64,000 nt of DNA from Ascarosepion bandense (Eukaryota > Mollusca > Cephalopoda > Sepiida > Sepiidae): positions 799,001 to 863,000 of the forward strand of contig JBBBDQ010000225.1 of the NCBI GenBank assembly GCA_037127315.1. Reading direction: 5' to 3'. Below are positions 44,310-56,084 of this stretch, in pieces. Position 1 is the stretch's first letter; each line of letters starts with the position of its first letter. A model generated the notes under the pieces. It made no database searches. It was given only the letters and a program-made list of their open reading frames with translations, and was not told where the DNA came from. The position numbers were made by a program, and so were the translations under genes.

Positions 44310-45985
44310 AATTTACTAATTCCAGTACGCAAAATACTCTGGTGTATTTCAAACAGAAATTATATTGATTGGAATCTAAAAATTTTCAATTTTTTTTTTA
44401 ATCCTTCAGTTTTTCGTTCATTTTTAAGCAAACGACATATTTGTAAACAAAAGTTAATTCTCAGTTTTTTAAAAATCTGGAAAAATAAAATATACAACTG
44501 TGACACATTATTTTTGGATAATTAGCAAATTTAATATTAAATTCATATGATTTGCAAAAGTATTACTTATTTATAGCAGAAAATTTAAAATAAAACTATT
44601 TCATTAACACAGTGCTCAGCTTCCTGACCTTTCCACTGTATCTGTTGACAGATTTGAGTCTTGACAGATGCGAAATAAGATAAGTGTATGCCGATTACAA
44701 GTGACATCATTGAACGAATGTTTTTCCCCGTAAGAAGAAACCCTGAAACATATGACCTTTTAATTTACACATAAAATTGCCACACAAGAAAAAAATCAAA
44801 TACACAAAAAGAATTTAAAATTATTTTAAAAATTGGAAGGCACGATGATTTGTATGAAACTTTTTAATTTTCGATTAGTAAATATAATCTTCACTCAATA
44901 AGTTTTTTAAATAACTCCAACAAATCTTTGAACTATTTTAAAAAATATTTTTGAAACTTTATAAATTATTATAATTAAAAAAAAATGAAAACAATTCTTT
45001 TAAAATTTTATTATTAATCAAAAAAAATTTCTTCAGACTATAATGTCCTTAATTTATATTATTTATTCAAGCAATTAACAGCTTATCAAATTAAATAATG
45101 TCATAGTTATATTGCATTTTTTTATTTTATTAGTGAGAGTGTAATAGATGATTTACATTCCTCAATGAATCCTGCGTTTAACTAAAACAAAATTTAATTT
45201 TCGCAACAAAATTTAATTTCTTAAAATTTCAAGAATTTACGTGGAGTGGGCAACAGATGTAAAAATATATATATATCTTTAACAAGATTTCTCAAAAATA
45301 ATAATTTCAAAATAATTTCATTCATTAGTGAATACGTCGTGCAAGTTTCATTAAAATCCGACAATTATTTGATTTTTGCAAGAATTTCCAAATTAATGTG
45401 TTTATCACCGGTGTGACACGATAACTAGGCGTATATTAAGGTGGATTTGTAAAATATGTATTTTATTATAATAGATTAAGAATAAAAAATGGTTAAGAAT
45501 AGAAAAATAGTTTAAAAACATGTTTCGTTTAACAAAAGTACTAAGTGAAAAAGAAAAGGAAAAAATAAATAAACGAATTTTTCTTTTATAAGTAAATTTG
45601 CGGAAGAGAAAAGGGCATCTGTTAAACCCTACTAGTCTTCCAATAAAGTATTTGACTAAGCGATTTGATGTGATAAAAGATAAACCTTTAGGTCAGGAAA
45701 TAGATTTTAGGTGACCAGGTCAAAAACGGTCTTTACTGTATCTTGACCACACATTAAGAAAATAAAGAAAAGATAATAGAATTTTCCCTTTCTCCAGGCA
45801 ATAAAAAAACACCTGGTTACGAGTAAAGTGTCAGGGCTATAAAAACATCCAACGGCCTTCACACGAAGCTTTATTAAGATAAAAAATCAAAAAATCCTGG
45901 AAAATGCGTCGTTAGAGGCTGAGTGCAGACGGGATGTCTGCGGAATGTTTACACATCAAAGGAAGTCAAATTTAAGTACCTTGAA
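44310..45985. other. Intergenic, no gene seen
   Basis: Very AT-rich. No coding support and no recognised element. Confidence 0.5.
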
Positions 45986-45989
45986 ATTT

Positions 45990-46400
45990 TCGAACTTACA
46001 GTCGCCAATGCTTATCTTTTGTTTTAACCCGGGGAGTCTCTAGTGGACTTCCGATTATTTCAATATAAATACAAGTGATTTTTCCGAGCCGATCAGTTCA
46101 GCCGGACGTGTGCTTGAAGTAGCTACGTGTGTCAGGCACACTGAAGAAGGGAAACTCCGTTCGTCTGAGTCGGTCAGTTCGGCATTTGATCTCCATTAAT
46201 TAGAGTTAGAGCTGAGTGTCACATCGCCTGCCCCAACTGCAAGCCTAACTCTGAAGGAAATAAAGCATCGATTAAACTCATCCAAGTTGTGGAAGTTCGT
46301 TCCTTCAATAGTTTATTTTGTGCCCCCAGCTTGAGACTTCGACTTTTTCAACCAACCCCCGGCAACATCACAGCGTGGAGAACGGCGGGCCGGAGAAATT
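45990..46400 (+). repeat. Candidate solo LTR or retroelement leader
   Basis: TATAAATA (46064-46071) is followed about 190 bases later by AATAAA (46259-46264), and then AACATCACA-GCG-TGGAGAACGG near 46362-46385, an LTR-end plus primer-site-like arrangement. The stretch is much GC-richer than its surroundings. No gag/pol is beside it. It could also be a host promoter or 5' exon. Confidence 0.3.
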
Positions 46401-46489
46401 GTTCGGGCCTTCATCTGGGGTGTTACACCGGAAAAAAACTGAGTTATGTAATAATACGTTTTCCATGTAAACTCTCGTAACGATTTAGT

Positions 46490-47600
46490 TACCCGCCAAC
46501 TAAAATCAAAACAAGATTTTGAACGCGTTTGAAGGGGTTAAAATTTTTTGAAGATTTAAAAAATACTTTGATCTGTCTTCATAATAATAATATATACATT
46601 TTGATGGGAAAAGTTCGTTTTTATTAAGTTTGTGGTATTTTTTTATTCATACTATGCTGTTTTTCAGCGATTTAGTGGTGGTACCTATTATAAACCCTTT
46701 GATGACTGGTGTATATAATATATGACGCAAAGTATGCCATCAGCGCTATAATGTCTATTCTATTATAAAACAGTACATTAGTTTTAATTTATGACAATGC
46801 AGTTACACTATTTATATATAAATATCTTTCGTTTTACGCCTTCAGTTTCAGATAGTGCAAAATTAATAATGTTTATAAATTTCTTTTAAACTTTTAACCA
46901 AAAATATTGATCAATATTGTAGGGAATATGGCCTTTATTCACCACTTTTTAATTTTAAACATTTGGCAATTAACAACGAACAACGAGGGATAAATGATAA
47001 CAAAAACAGATAAAATGTATGCCGTGAAAATAAAATGTATGTATGTGTAAATGATATTAGAGGTGGAGAGAGTAAATAGAGAATGAAAATGTCTTAAATG
47101 AAAAGTTCATATAATTATGTATAATATTCATATAAATTCTCTTCATATAATTATGTATAAGTTCATATAAATTCTCTTCCTTTTACTGTTAAGCAAAAAG
47201 CATGTAAACAAAAGAGTTAGTTGAAAAGGTTGTTTTTAATTGAGTTCAAAAATATGTCTTGAAAAAGGGTAAATGTTTTGTTCCTTTGGGTGAATATAAT
47301 AGTGAGTGAGTGAGTTAGTGAGTGAGTGAGTGAGTAATTTTGTGTTCGTAAAATTCAAATATAGTCGCGTAGACATCAGTGGCACTTGGTTGAAGTAATA
47401 ATTCTCCCTAATGATTCAGGCGAAAGACTCTTCCTTATATACAGTATAATAGGATCAAGAACACGTGTTCAAATTTCTGGCGGGATACGTAACTAAACAT
47501 ATTCTGTGACGTGTTCACACGTGCTTCATATTTTCTCGCCAATCAGTGATGACTAGCGCGAAATTCAAATTTTAAATTTTCCGATCCAGCGTCTGTGTTT
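46490..47600. other. Intergenic, no gene seen
   Basis: AT-rich. Contains a (GTGA)n run at 47301-47336 and a short duplicated TTCATATAAATTCTCTTC block (47128 and 47162). Confidence 0.6.
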
Positions 47601-47620
47601 CAGAAACATGAGTTATCGCT

Positions 47621-47680
47621 CTGAAGTACAGAACTCTGAAGTACAGAACTCTGAAATACAGAACTCTGAAATACAGAACT
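47621..47680. repeat. Four 15-bp tandem units
   Basis: CTGAARTACAGAACT repeated exactly four times (first two with G, last two with A), ending at the start of the LINE remnant. Confidence 0.95.
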
Positions 47681-48720
47681 GCAGAGGCATAAAACCAAAT
47701 TATGAGGAAGTCAAATGACTCCTCACAGACGACAAACCAAATATAGTCTACTTACAGGAGATTTTCCTCAAAGAAACCAACAACACCTCCTTAGTACGTT
47801 TTTTACACCTACAGCAAAACAAACATATCAACAAACATACCAATTAGTTGCAGCTCGATATTAGTTAAAAATCAATACCAAATGAGGCATTACAATAACT
47901 ATAAATGACGACGAATGTAGCAGTCACTATTCACCTATCTTTCTAAACATAAACAAACCTACGCCAGAGGAGAGAAATAAAAAATGTCATATCTACAAAG
48001 CCAATTAGAAAACAAATCAATGAACTCTCCTCATCTCAAATCAACAAGGAAATACTCAATGAACAAAATCAAACAACCTCTTCTACAAGCAGTAATATAA
48101 ATAGTAAAACGGACAACACCTAAATCCTCCATTAAAATACATACCAAATCAAAACCCTGGTTCACAGCAGAAAGCAAAGAAACAGTAAAAACCAGGAAAA
48201 ATGCTCAAGGTATTCCTACACAACTCAATCACAACCAATCTGTAACAGTAACAATAAGTTTGAGAAAAATCAAGCTGAATAATAAAAAACAAATAGAAAC
48301 TACATTTTCAAACTAAACAATCAAGCACTAATAAATAAAACAAGGGAAATAATAAAGAAAATAAGTAAAAAATACCACAAATTATCACATGATATTGATC
48401 TTTTTCGATTTTGAAAAAACCTACGATACCACATCGAGATATGGAATCTTAAAAGGGCGTCCACATGATAGGAATAAGTGAAAGAGTGGCCACATTCATC
48501 AAAAGCTTTCTCGCACACTGAATCTTCAGAGTACTAAAGGGAAATACGCCAAACCCACACAAACAGGAGAGAGGAGAACTTCAAAGCAGTGTCTTGCCTA
48601 TTAACTCATTTATTCTCAAAATCAACAGCCTTGTAAAAACCATCAACCCAATTATATAAAAGCCCCTGGCCCCACAGCTCCTGTTGACATGATTAATGTG
48701 TTTTCCGAAATTCTGCAAAA
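47680..48720 (+). mobile_element. Jockey-type LINE remnant (endonuclease and RT pieces)
   Basis: Plus-strand fragments: an NCRGIKPNYEEVK start and KPNIVYLQEIFLKETNN (47683-47785; the N-CRG and QE motifs of APE endonuclease), then KPWFTAESKETVKTRKNAQG (48157-48215; post-endonuclease linker), then FFDFEKTYDTT-RYGIL (48402-48450; RT motif A), and a VDMINVFSEILQ-like piece near 48680-48715 in place of the YVDD region. Long parts are deleted and frames are broken. Confidence 0.65.
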
Positions 48721-49734
48721 TCAAGGATAAGTTGGAAAATGCTTGATCCTGAGTATTTTAGAAGCATGCATCACACGCAATGTCAATAGAATGTTCTTTG
48801 TTCAAAGATGAAATCAATTACTCTCATCCGATGGACGGAAGTGTATATAAACCATGCACGCGGAAGAGGCGGCTAGAAATACGCACTTGCGTTTTGTAGT
48901 TGGTAACAGTTAGCCAGAAAGGCATGCAGGATTTACTAGAAGATCCCGAAGTTCGTTCGTTCGTTCGTCCACAGACTGTTTGTACTTGGCAGATCTAGAG
49001 ACTAAACTGTCAAGTGCAGAAGCTAAGTTTCCAACTCACCCACATTTTAACTATTAGATATCTTTCAATGTCTCAATGAAAGAAAATAATTTACTGAGTC
49101 GAACCGCATAATTTGGGTTGTTGTTACTTTTATATTCTCTCATCATTAATAAATTGTTGATAGCTTCATCAACAGGCTCTGTTCTTTCTGCTAGAATGTT
49201 CTCCGCCATCCAGGAAGACCACCCGAATTAAGGAAGTCGCTAGGATCGAGACAGTGGATGGAACACGAAAAACCACAACCTATTGGCGTGAATAAAAAAA
49301 AACACACACACATCGCACAATCAGGTACAACCCGTAAAAGATTGTATTAGACGACACAAGACAAGGAGATAAACAATGAAAATAGCCACACCTAATTTAC
49401 GCACCCGTTACTGGACTGGGATACTTGCTCAGTATATTTCATGTGTTAAATATAACTGTGACTCGAAATTTAAACACCTCTCGAAATAAAAAGACACCGA
49501 CGACAATGCCTCCTATCTCAAGACCAAGTTGAAGATGATCTTTTAGTAGACAAAAGAAAGGCTTGAACAAATAAGACTCATTGGCCTCTATTTTAGCTGT
49601 TAATCTCCGCCTTATTGAGTCTCAATACATTACTTCAAAATGTTATTAAATTATGACAACTTTCTATAAATAAAACAAATCATAAAGTGATAAAAGGAGA
49701 TTTACCACAGATTCAGAACTAGGAGTGAAAAAGA
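48721..49734. other. Unassigned; 48840-49200 LTR-like
   Basis: GTATATAAACCATGC at 48842 could be a TATA element and ATTAATAAATTG near 49147 a poly-A signal, with a GTTCGTTCGTTCGTC run between (48952-48969). This suggests a solo LTR, but no end motifs were fixed. The rest is AT-rich. Confidence 0.3.
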
Positions 49735-50160
49735 TGTTGTTCTGTAGATATAGGGAGCTGGTTAATTTTTATTTGATTTGGCCTTGTGTCATACTTAACC
49801 GAACTTCCTACAGCTTACAAGTTTTATCCAGAGTTATCTTTATCAGAATTATCAGGTTTTTATCATTATCAGAAGTTTGGTTGGTAGATTGGAATATGTG
49901 AAATGTGTGGAATAGTGTAAAATAAAACATAAATTTTTCATTTAGAAATAGAAATTTATTAAAAGGAAAGAATAACACAAGTTGTAGAAGTTAATGTGCA
50001 GTTAGAAACATTATTAAGAATTTAAGAGTAGAGTTCATGTTCAATAATAAAGTTGAATTAAGGGTATCAAGATTTGTAGAAAATATTCATAGTAGTAATG
50101 TAGGTATTTAAAATGTCCGAAGAAGTTTAGAGTTCATGATTGAGTAGTAGCAGAATGTAA
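49735..50160. repeat. LTR-like repeat family X, long copy
   Basis: Aligns to 18995-19160 in its first half (GGGAGCTGGTTAATTTTTAT, CTTGTGTCA, CCGAACTTCC) and to 19850-20035 in its second (TTTATCCAGAGTTATC, AGAAATAGAAATTTATTA, AAGGGTATCAAGA). Joins directly to RTE copy C. Confidence 0.6.
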
Positions 50161-50169
50161 AGTCTTTGT

Positions 50170-52680
50170 TCCTTCCTCCCTCGCTCAGGAAGGAACGACA
50201 TGAGCAACAGGTGTCTCTGGACCATTACCCTGCGATTGTGCGCAACAAAGAAAGAATTATCTTGGAGACATGGAACGTCAGGACGCTCAACAACTGCAGA
50301 CAACTAGAGAATGTCAAGCAAGAGATGGACAAACTGAACATCAATATTCTGGGAATATCCGAAACCAGATGGCCAAACAATGGAGACTTCAGTAGCAACG
50401 ACCACAGGATAATATACGCAGGAGGCAAAAATAACGAAAAAGGAATCGGCTTAATACTGGACAAAGAAATGAAGAAATGCGTTCTGGGATACTGCCAGTT
50501 CTCTGAAAGAGTTCTCCTGGTCAAACTAAAGGGAGACCGTTCAACATAGAAATTGTAGTCATCTATACACCAACAACGCAGAGCAGTGAGGAAGAAATAT
50601 AATCTTTTTACTTCACCCTAGACAATGCCAAGGCTCAATGTAAAAGCCAAGAAATTAGAATCATCATAGGAGATTTGAATGTCAAAGTAGGCAAGGAGAA
50701 GGAAGGTATGACAACTGGCAACTTTGGATTAGGAATCCGCAACGAACGAGGAGAAACATGGGTCCAATGGTGCACAACAAATGACCAGATAATAACTAAC
50801 ACCTGGTTTCAAGAACACCCACGACGTCTATGGAGATGGAGAAGCCCAGGAGGTGACACGAAAAACAAGATAGACTACATAACCATAAACCGGAGTTTCA
50901 GAAACGCAGTGGTTCAATGCAAAACCTATCCAGGTGCCGACTAAACTAAAGGTGAAACTCCGGAGAATGAAGAAGCCTAGTGCAGCACCAAAACTGAAAT
51001 ACAACACGCTCATGAATGACCTCAACCTACAGAAAGAATACACTAACAGCGTGAAAATCAAATACGAAAGAAAGAGAAAATACTCCAACGATGGGAAGAA
51101 TATATAAAAAATCTTTTCCACAAGAAAGAGCAACCGATAATACAAAAAGACGGACCGGAAATATTAAAGTCTGAAGTGGAAGCTGCAGTAGCCAAAATGA
51201 ATTTAAACAAAGCAGCTGGACCAGACGGCATTGTATTAGAGCTGCTGATCGCCCCGGAAGAAGTTGGCATAGAGAAAATTACAGAAATAATAAATGAAAT
51301 TTATAATAGTGGTGAAATACCAGATGACTTAAGCAAGTCGATTTTCAGAGCACTGTCTAAGAAGCCAGGCGCAAACCAGTGCGAACTCCGCAGAACAATT
51401 AGTTTAATGGGCCATATAACAAAACTGATCATCCGAATCCTGATGAATAGAGCGAGAAGCAAAATCAGGCCAGGGATAGGACGAGAACAGTGCGGGTTCG
51501 TCAAAGACACTGGAAGAAGGAACGCCATATTTATGATTAGGATGCTCTCCGAAAGAGCAATACAAATGAAGAAGGACTTGTACCTATGTTTTATCAATTA
51601 CGCAAAGGCATTCAACAAAATACACCACAAAGAATTGATGGATTTGCTCGGTAGCCTCAAAATATTTGGGCAAGACATAAGAGTAATCAAGGATCTCTAC
51701 TAGCCTCAAACCACCTGCATACGGACAGGTAACGAATCCAACAGATATATACAAAGATAGGGGCATAAGAAAAGGACGTGTCTTTTCACCGGATCTATTC
51801 AAATTGTACAGCGAGACTATTCTGAGGACCCTAAAAGTTATGCCAGGATTCGTTATCGGAGGCCACAATTTAAACAACATCAGGTACGCAGATGATACAG
51901 TGCTGTTAGCAGACATGGAAAAGAAACTACAAGACCTCCTACAGAAGGTAGCTGAAAAGATTGACAAAAAAAGTACTACAAATAAGCTGCAAGAAAACCG
52001 AATACATAGTCATCAGCAAAAAGGGCAGCCCAAAATGCCAAATAATGGTGAAGGATACTAAAATCAAGCAAGTACAAAAAATTAAATATCTGGGAAGACT
52101 GAAAGTGCGACACAGAGACCCGAAGGGGAATTGATATGGCGAAGGAAGCATTCCAGAAGTTGAGTAAAGTATTAAGAAACAGGACAATTTCGCTAGAAAC
52201 AAAGAAAAGAGTACTGAATTTCTATGTGATGTCAGTTCTTCAATATGACAGTGAATGCTGGACAATATCTTCGAAGATGAAGGAAAAACTTGAAGCAACT
52301 GAAAGAGAAGCAACTGTAGAACCACTACAGAAGGATGCTGCGAATATCATGGATCGAGCATGTAAGCAATGATGAGGTTTTGAAAAGGATGGAAATGAAA
52401 AGTAAATTAATACTGAGCATCAGGAAGAAACAGCTAAAGTTCCTGGGACATGCAATGAGGAAGGAAGGCTTGGAAAAGCTGATACTAACAGGCCGGAGAG
52501 TGGGAAAAAGAGACAGGGAAAAGAAACGGATAAAATATTTGAAAGGCCTGATCAGGTGGATGACGGAACGAGGGTTGCATGCTGTACAGGAGAAAGCGTG
52601 CTAAGAGCCACCAGGGATAGGGAGATGTGGAAAGCTATGATCGCCTACGTCCTGAAAAAACAGGGTACATAGAAGAAGAA
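50170..52680 (+). mobile_element. RTE-clade LINE, copy C
   Basis: It starts in the RTE 5' UTR (CCCTCGCTCAGGAAGGAACG, matching copy E), followed by an open endonuclease frame 50166-50549. After a shift come endonuclease blocks IIIGDLNVKVGKEKEG and NKIDYITINRSFRNAV (50660-50940). A deletion of the basic linker follows at about 50945. The RT frame 51176-51703 has GPDGIVLELLIAPEEVG, FVKDTGRRNAIFMIRML and CFINYAKAFNKI; the motif A aspartate is mutated to N. A stop at 51701, then IRYADDTVLLADM (51879-51917). The C-terminal domain is at 52136-52370 and 52335-52640, and a GAAGAAGAAG tail ends at 52680. Dead by mutation. Confidence 0.87.
50214..50549 (+). pseudogene. RTE copy C endonuclease, N-terminal part
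   Basis: Open frame containing ETWNVRTLNNCRQLENVKQE, ILGISETRWPNNGDF (catalytic glutamate), HRIIYAGGKNN and KKCVLGYCQFSERVLLVKLK. It ends by a frameshift at KGDRST. It is the longest intact stretch of this domain in the window and was used to recognise copies A and E. Confidence 0.8.
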
Positions 52681-53486
52681 GATAGTAAAAAAAGCCAAAT
52701 CTTACAAAGGTGTTCATGTCTGCTGCAGATTGTGCTATGAAGCAAAGTTAACCATAATATCGTTTCCAGAACAAAAAAATTATAAAACGAAAGATCAGAA
52801 GTAATATCCATATGTAATCACAAGGCACACCTATAAATACATATTAGGACCACACAAAACTGGATGAAAATGTTTTAAGATCCTTAAGTAACTCTTCCCA
52901 AATTTGGATAATTTTTGGTTGATTAAAAATTCCTGTCGCGTTCAAAAGCGTTGGAAATTCAGTTATTAAGATAAACAGATCCGGTGAAACGACACATCCT
53001 TGTCTTACGCCCCTTTCTATCTTTGTATATCTGCTGAATTCGTTATCTGTCCGTATACAAACGGTTTGCTGCCAGTAAAGATTCTTGATTAATCTTAAAT
53101 CTTTCCCAAATATGTCAAGACTGCCGAGCATCTCCATCAATTCTTTGTGGTGTATTTTATCAAACACCTTCGCATAATCAATAAAGCACAGGTATAAGTT
53201 CTTCTTCATTGTATTACCCTTTCAGAGAGCATCATAATCATAAATATGGCGTTCCTTGTTCCAGTGTCTTTGACGAAACCGCACTGTTCTTGTCCTATCT
53301 CTGGCCTGATTCTGCTTCTTGCTCTATTCATCAGGATTCAGACGATCAGTTTTGTTATATGGCTCATTAAACTGATGGTTTTGTGGAGTTAGCACTGGTT
53401 TGCACCTGGCTTCTTAGGCAGTGCTATGAAGATTGACTTGCTGAGGTCATCTGGTATTACGCCACTATTATAAATTTCATTTATTA

Positions 53487-54349
53487 CGAGTGTCATTCAA
53501 TAAATAAGGTGAATTTTTCGGTATAAGGACTTCTAATACAGATAGAAGCTTACTTTTTTTTTAATTTTTTCCTTTACTTTTTTAATTGTTTTTTGCAGAT
53601 TGAAAAATACTTTGAGAGTTTTGGAGATTAACAAAGACGGCCGACCAAGAAGTATGCTCCAGTATTGAACAGAGGTCAGTTATCAAGTTTTTGGTTGCTG
53701 AAGGATGCAAACCAGTTGACATTCATAGGAGAATGTCAACTGTGTATGGTGCCACATGTTTCAGCCAAAAAATGTTTACAAGTGGGCTAAATTGTTTAAA
53801 GAAGGACGGAAGATGAAGACAGGCCTGGCAGGCCTATAGAAGTGAGGTCTCCTGAGATGATCGAATCAGTCAATGACCTCATTCAGTCTGACAGAAGGGC
53901 GACAGTGGATGACATTGCAAGGACTTTGGGCCTATCTGTTGAACAAACGCAGGGGTCATAAGTCACATGGAGTCGTCTTGCATCAAGACAACGCAAGGCC
54001 TCACACAGCAGCTCAAACGGTGCAGACCATCAACGAGCTAGGCTGGGAACTGCTCCCTCATCCCCCTTACAGCCCAGACCTTGCCCATTCAGACTTTCAC
54101 ATGTTTGGTCTCTTGAAAGCGTTCACGAGAAAGTTTGAAAGTGACGATGAAGTCAAAAGTGCTGTGAGCGATTATTGAGACATCAGCTCAAAGATTTTTA
54201 CGCTGAGGGAATACAGAAGCTTGTGCACCGATGGGAAATGTGTGTGACACTGCTGGGAGACTACGTTGAAAAATAAAAAAAAGTAAGCTTCTATCTGTAT
54301 TAGAAGTCCTTATACCGAAAGATTCACCTTATTTATTAAATGACCCTTG
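53487..54349 (+). mobile_element. Mariner element, internally deleted, TA target duplication
   Basis: Terminal inverted repeats of about 67 bp (53487-53553 and 54283-54349) begin CGAGTGTCATTCAATAAATA and CAAGGGTCATTTAATAAATA, and are almost identical after the first seven bases. The element is flanked by TA (53485-53486 and 54350-54351). Length is 863 bp against about 1.3 kb for full mariners. The transposase has its N-terminal part (KWAKLFKEGR, RSPEMIESVNDLIQSDRRAT, to GLSVEQT at about 53948) joined to the C-terminal part from HGVVLHQDNARPHTAAQ. About 150 codons with the first catalytic aspartate are missing. Confidence 0.93.
53960..54180 (+). pseudogene. Mariner transposase C-terminal half (DD34D)
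   Basis: HQDNARPHTAAQTVQ holds the second catalytic aspartate. The third is in LPHPPYSPDLAHSDFHMF, with exactly 34 residues between them, the mariner signature. The frame runs to a TGA at 54176-54178. Without the first aspartate it cannot be active, but the ends could still be recognised by an intact transposase elsewhere. Confidence 0.85.
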
Positions 54350-54978
54350 TATTTCTGTATTTTTCTCTATACCAAATTCTTCCAGGGCTATCAGCAGCTC
54401 TATAACTATGCAGTCTGGTTCAGCTGCTTTGTTTCTATTCAGTTTGGCTACTGCAGATTCCACTTCAGACTTTAGTATTTCCGATCCGTCCTCATCTTTA
54501 CGTATTATTGGTTGCTCTCTCTTGTCTTGGAAAATATCTTTTATATATTCTTTCCATTTTTTTAGTATTTTCTCTTTTTCCAATATGATTGTTCCATCCT
54601 TGGATTTTATACATCCTGTTGAAGAGCAGGTTTTTTTTTTGTTCTGTCAGTTCTTTTATTTCCTTATGTATGTCTGCTTTATTATTCCTGCTCAGTCTCT
54701 CTACTTCTGCACATTTGTCATTGAGCCATTCCTCTTTAGCCTGTCTGCATTTTCTTTTTATTTCCTTGTGTAGTTCCCTGTATTTCATTCCATGTCTTGA
54801 TATCATTTTCTGCCTCCTTTGCATCATGTCAAGAATCTCTTCAGTCATCCATTCGTTTTTTTTTTCTGCGCCTGATTTCCTTTGGGGCAATGTTGTTTGC
54901 TGATGTCACTATTGCTTCCTTTAGCGAGTCCCATTTCGAGTGACCTTTTCCAATAGGTTTCGGAAATAATTCATTTAC

Positions 54979-54981
<3 letters not shown>

Positions 54982-55028
<47 letters not shown>
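54982..55028. repeat. (TA)n microsatellite
   Basis: About 23 TA units at the 5' edge of RTE copy D. Confidence 0.96.
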
Positions 55029-55031
<3 letters not shown>

Positions 55032-55053
55032 AAGCATTATTCCTTTATATATA

Positions 55054-56044
55054 CAGTGGAACCTGCCGTATATTCGTCAGCGACCACCTGTTGTTAACGA
55101 TCTTTTTTCTGTGCACGGACGATTTGCTAATGGTAATTGACCCTTAGTGAGCGACAAACTTTAGAACACGACCAGCGACTAACATCAACGGGTGAAAATC
55201 ACTGATCAAGCGACCGCTTTAAAAAAGATCCATTTTGATCGTACACTGCGAACTTTTAAATTAGAAGAAATTAAATGAGTAATCTATTTCATTTTGCTTT
55301 GATGTAAGTCAAGAACACTACCTCATTGTTTTGTTAGTGTCGTGTTGTATCAAACTGTTATTTCTTGTTGAAATTTACATTGCCTGAGTTCACCTCACGG
55401 TCAAACATCGGCTGTTTTGTACAGCATATATTGCATTTGATATGTTCAATGGATTTATCGCAGTCTCTGTACTGACTTAGATAAATTCAGTGATTAGGAA
55501 AATCAGAATTATGTCCTTTTCGCAAATGTCTATCTCTTTCTTTTCTTTATTTTTTTGTGTATCTATCTACTCTATTTCTATCTGGGTATATCTATGTCTA
55601 TCTCTCTGTTTCTCTACCCCCCCACCCACGATCGCTGTCAGTTTTTTGTATGTTTTGTTTTTTTTCCATGTATTATCGCAGATTCTCTTTTGCTATTACT
55701 CACTTTTAAGAAAAAAACTGAAACCGTATACTTTTTTTAAGTCCACTTAATAAATATATTTTGTAAATAAATATTCTGGTCTCTTGTTGACCGTTGTAAA
55801 GAGACGTTTTTTAAAATTTGAAAATAAATTATGCTGAATAAATTTTTTAAAGTTAGGCTATTTTCTTATGCTTTCATTTATTTATTACCAGATTACATCG
55901 TAAAATTCTAATATATACATTCAGAGGAGTGGAATATACGCTCCTGGCGTAAACAGGTCATGACTATGAGCCTTTAGTGAGTGACCACCTGCCGTATGCG
56001 ACCAGTTTTTGATGTCAGTTTTTGTGGTTGCATACGCCAGGTTT

Positions 56045-56049
<5 letters not shown>
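55054..56049. mobile_element. Candidate non-autonomous pogo/Tigger-like DNA transposon
   Basis: The left end CAGTGGAACCTGCCGTAT (55054) and the right end read inward from 56049 (TATTGAAACCTGGCGTAT) match at 14 of the last 17 positions. Both ends are next to TA. GCGACCACCTG near the left end is echoed by GTGACCACCTGCCGTATGCG near the right. CAGTGGAACCT-type termini are usual for pogo/Tigger elements. The interior (about 1 kb) has no transposase; frames there are low complexity. Confidence 0.5.

Positions 56050-56080
<31 letters not shown>
56047..56080. repeat. (TA)n microsatellite
   Basis: About 17 TA units. Confidence 0.95.

Positions 56081-56084
<4 letters not shown>

Larger units (their letters stand above)
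52970..54980 (-). mobile_element. RTE-clade LINE, copy D (internal part, split by a mariner)
   Basis: Minus from 54980: linker with EEILDMMQRRQKMISRHGMK and RQAKEEWLNDKCAE (54860-54690), KILKKWKEYIKDIF, AVAKLNRNKAAEPDCIVIEL (54450-54390), interrupted by the mariner element at 53487-54349. It then resumes as NEIYNSG, LMSHITKLIV-like text, CFIDYAKVFDKI (53200-53150) and IERGVRQGCVVSPDLFIL (to about 52978). The YADD motif and the 3' end are missing. The 5' side ends in a (TA)n tract at 54982. The reading frame rejoins across the mariner with the TA duplication removed. Confidence 0.83.
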
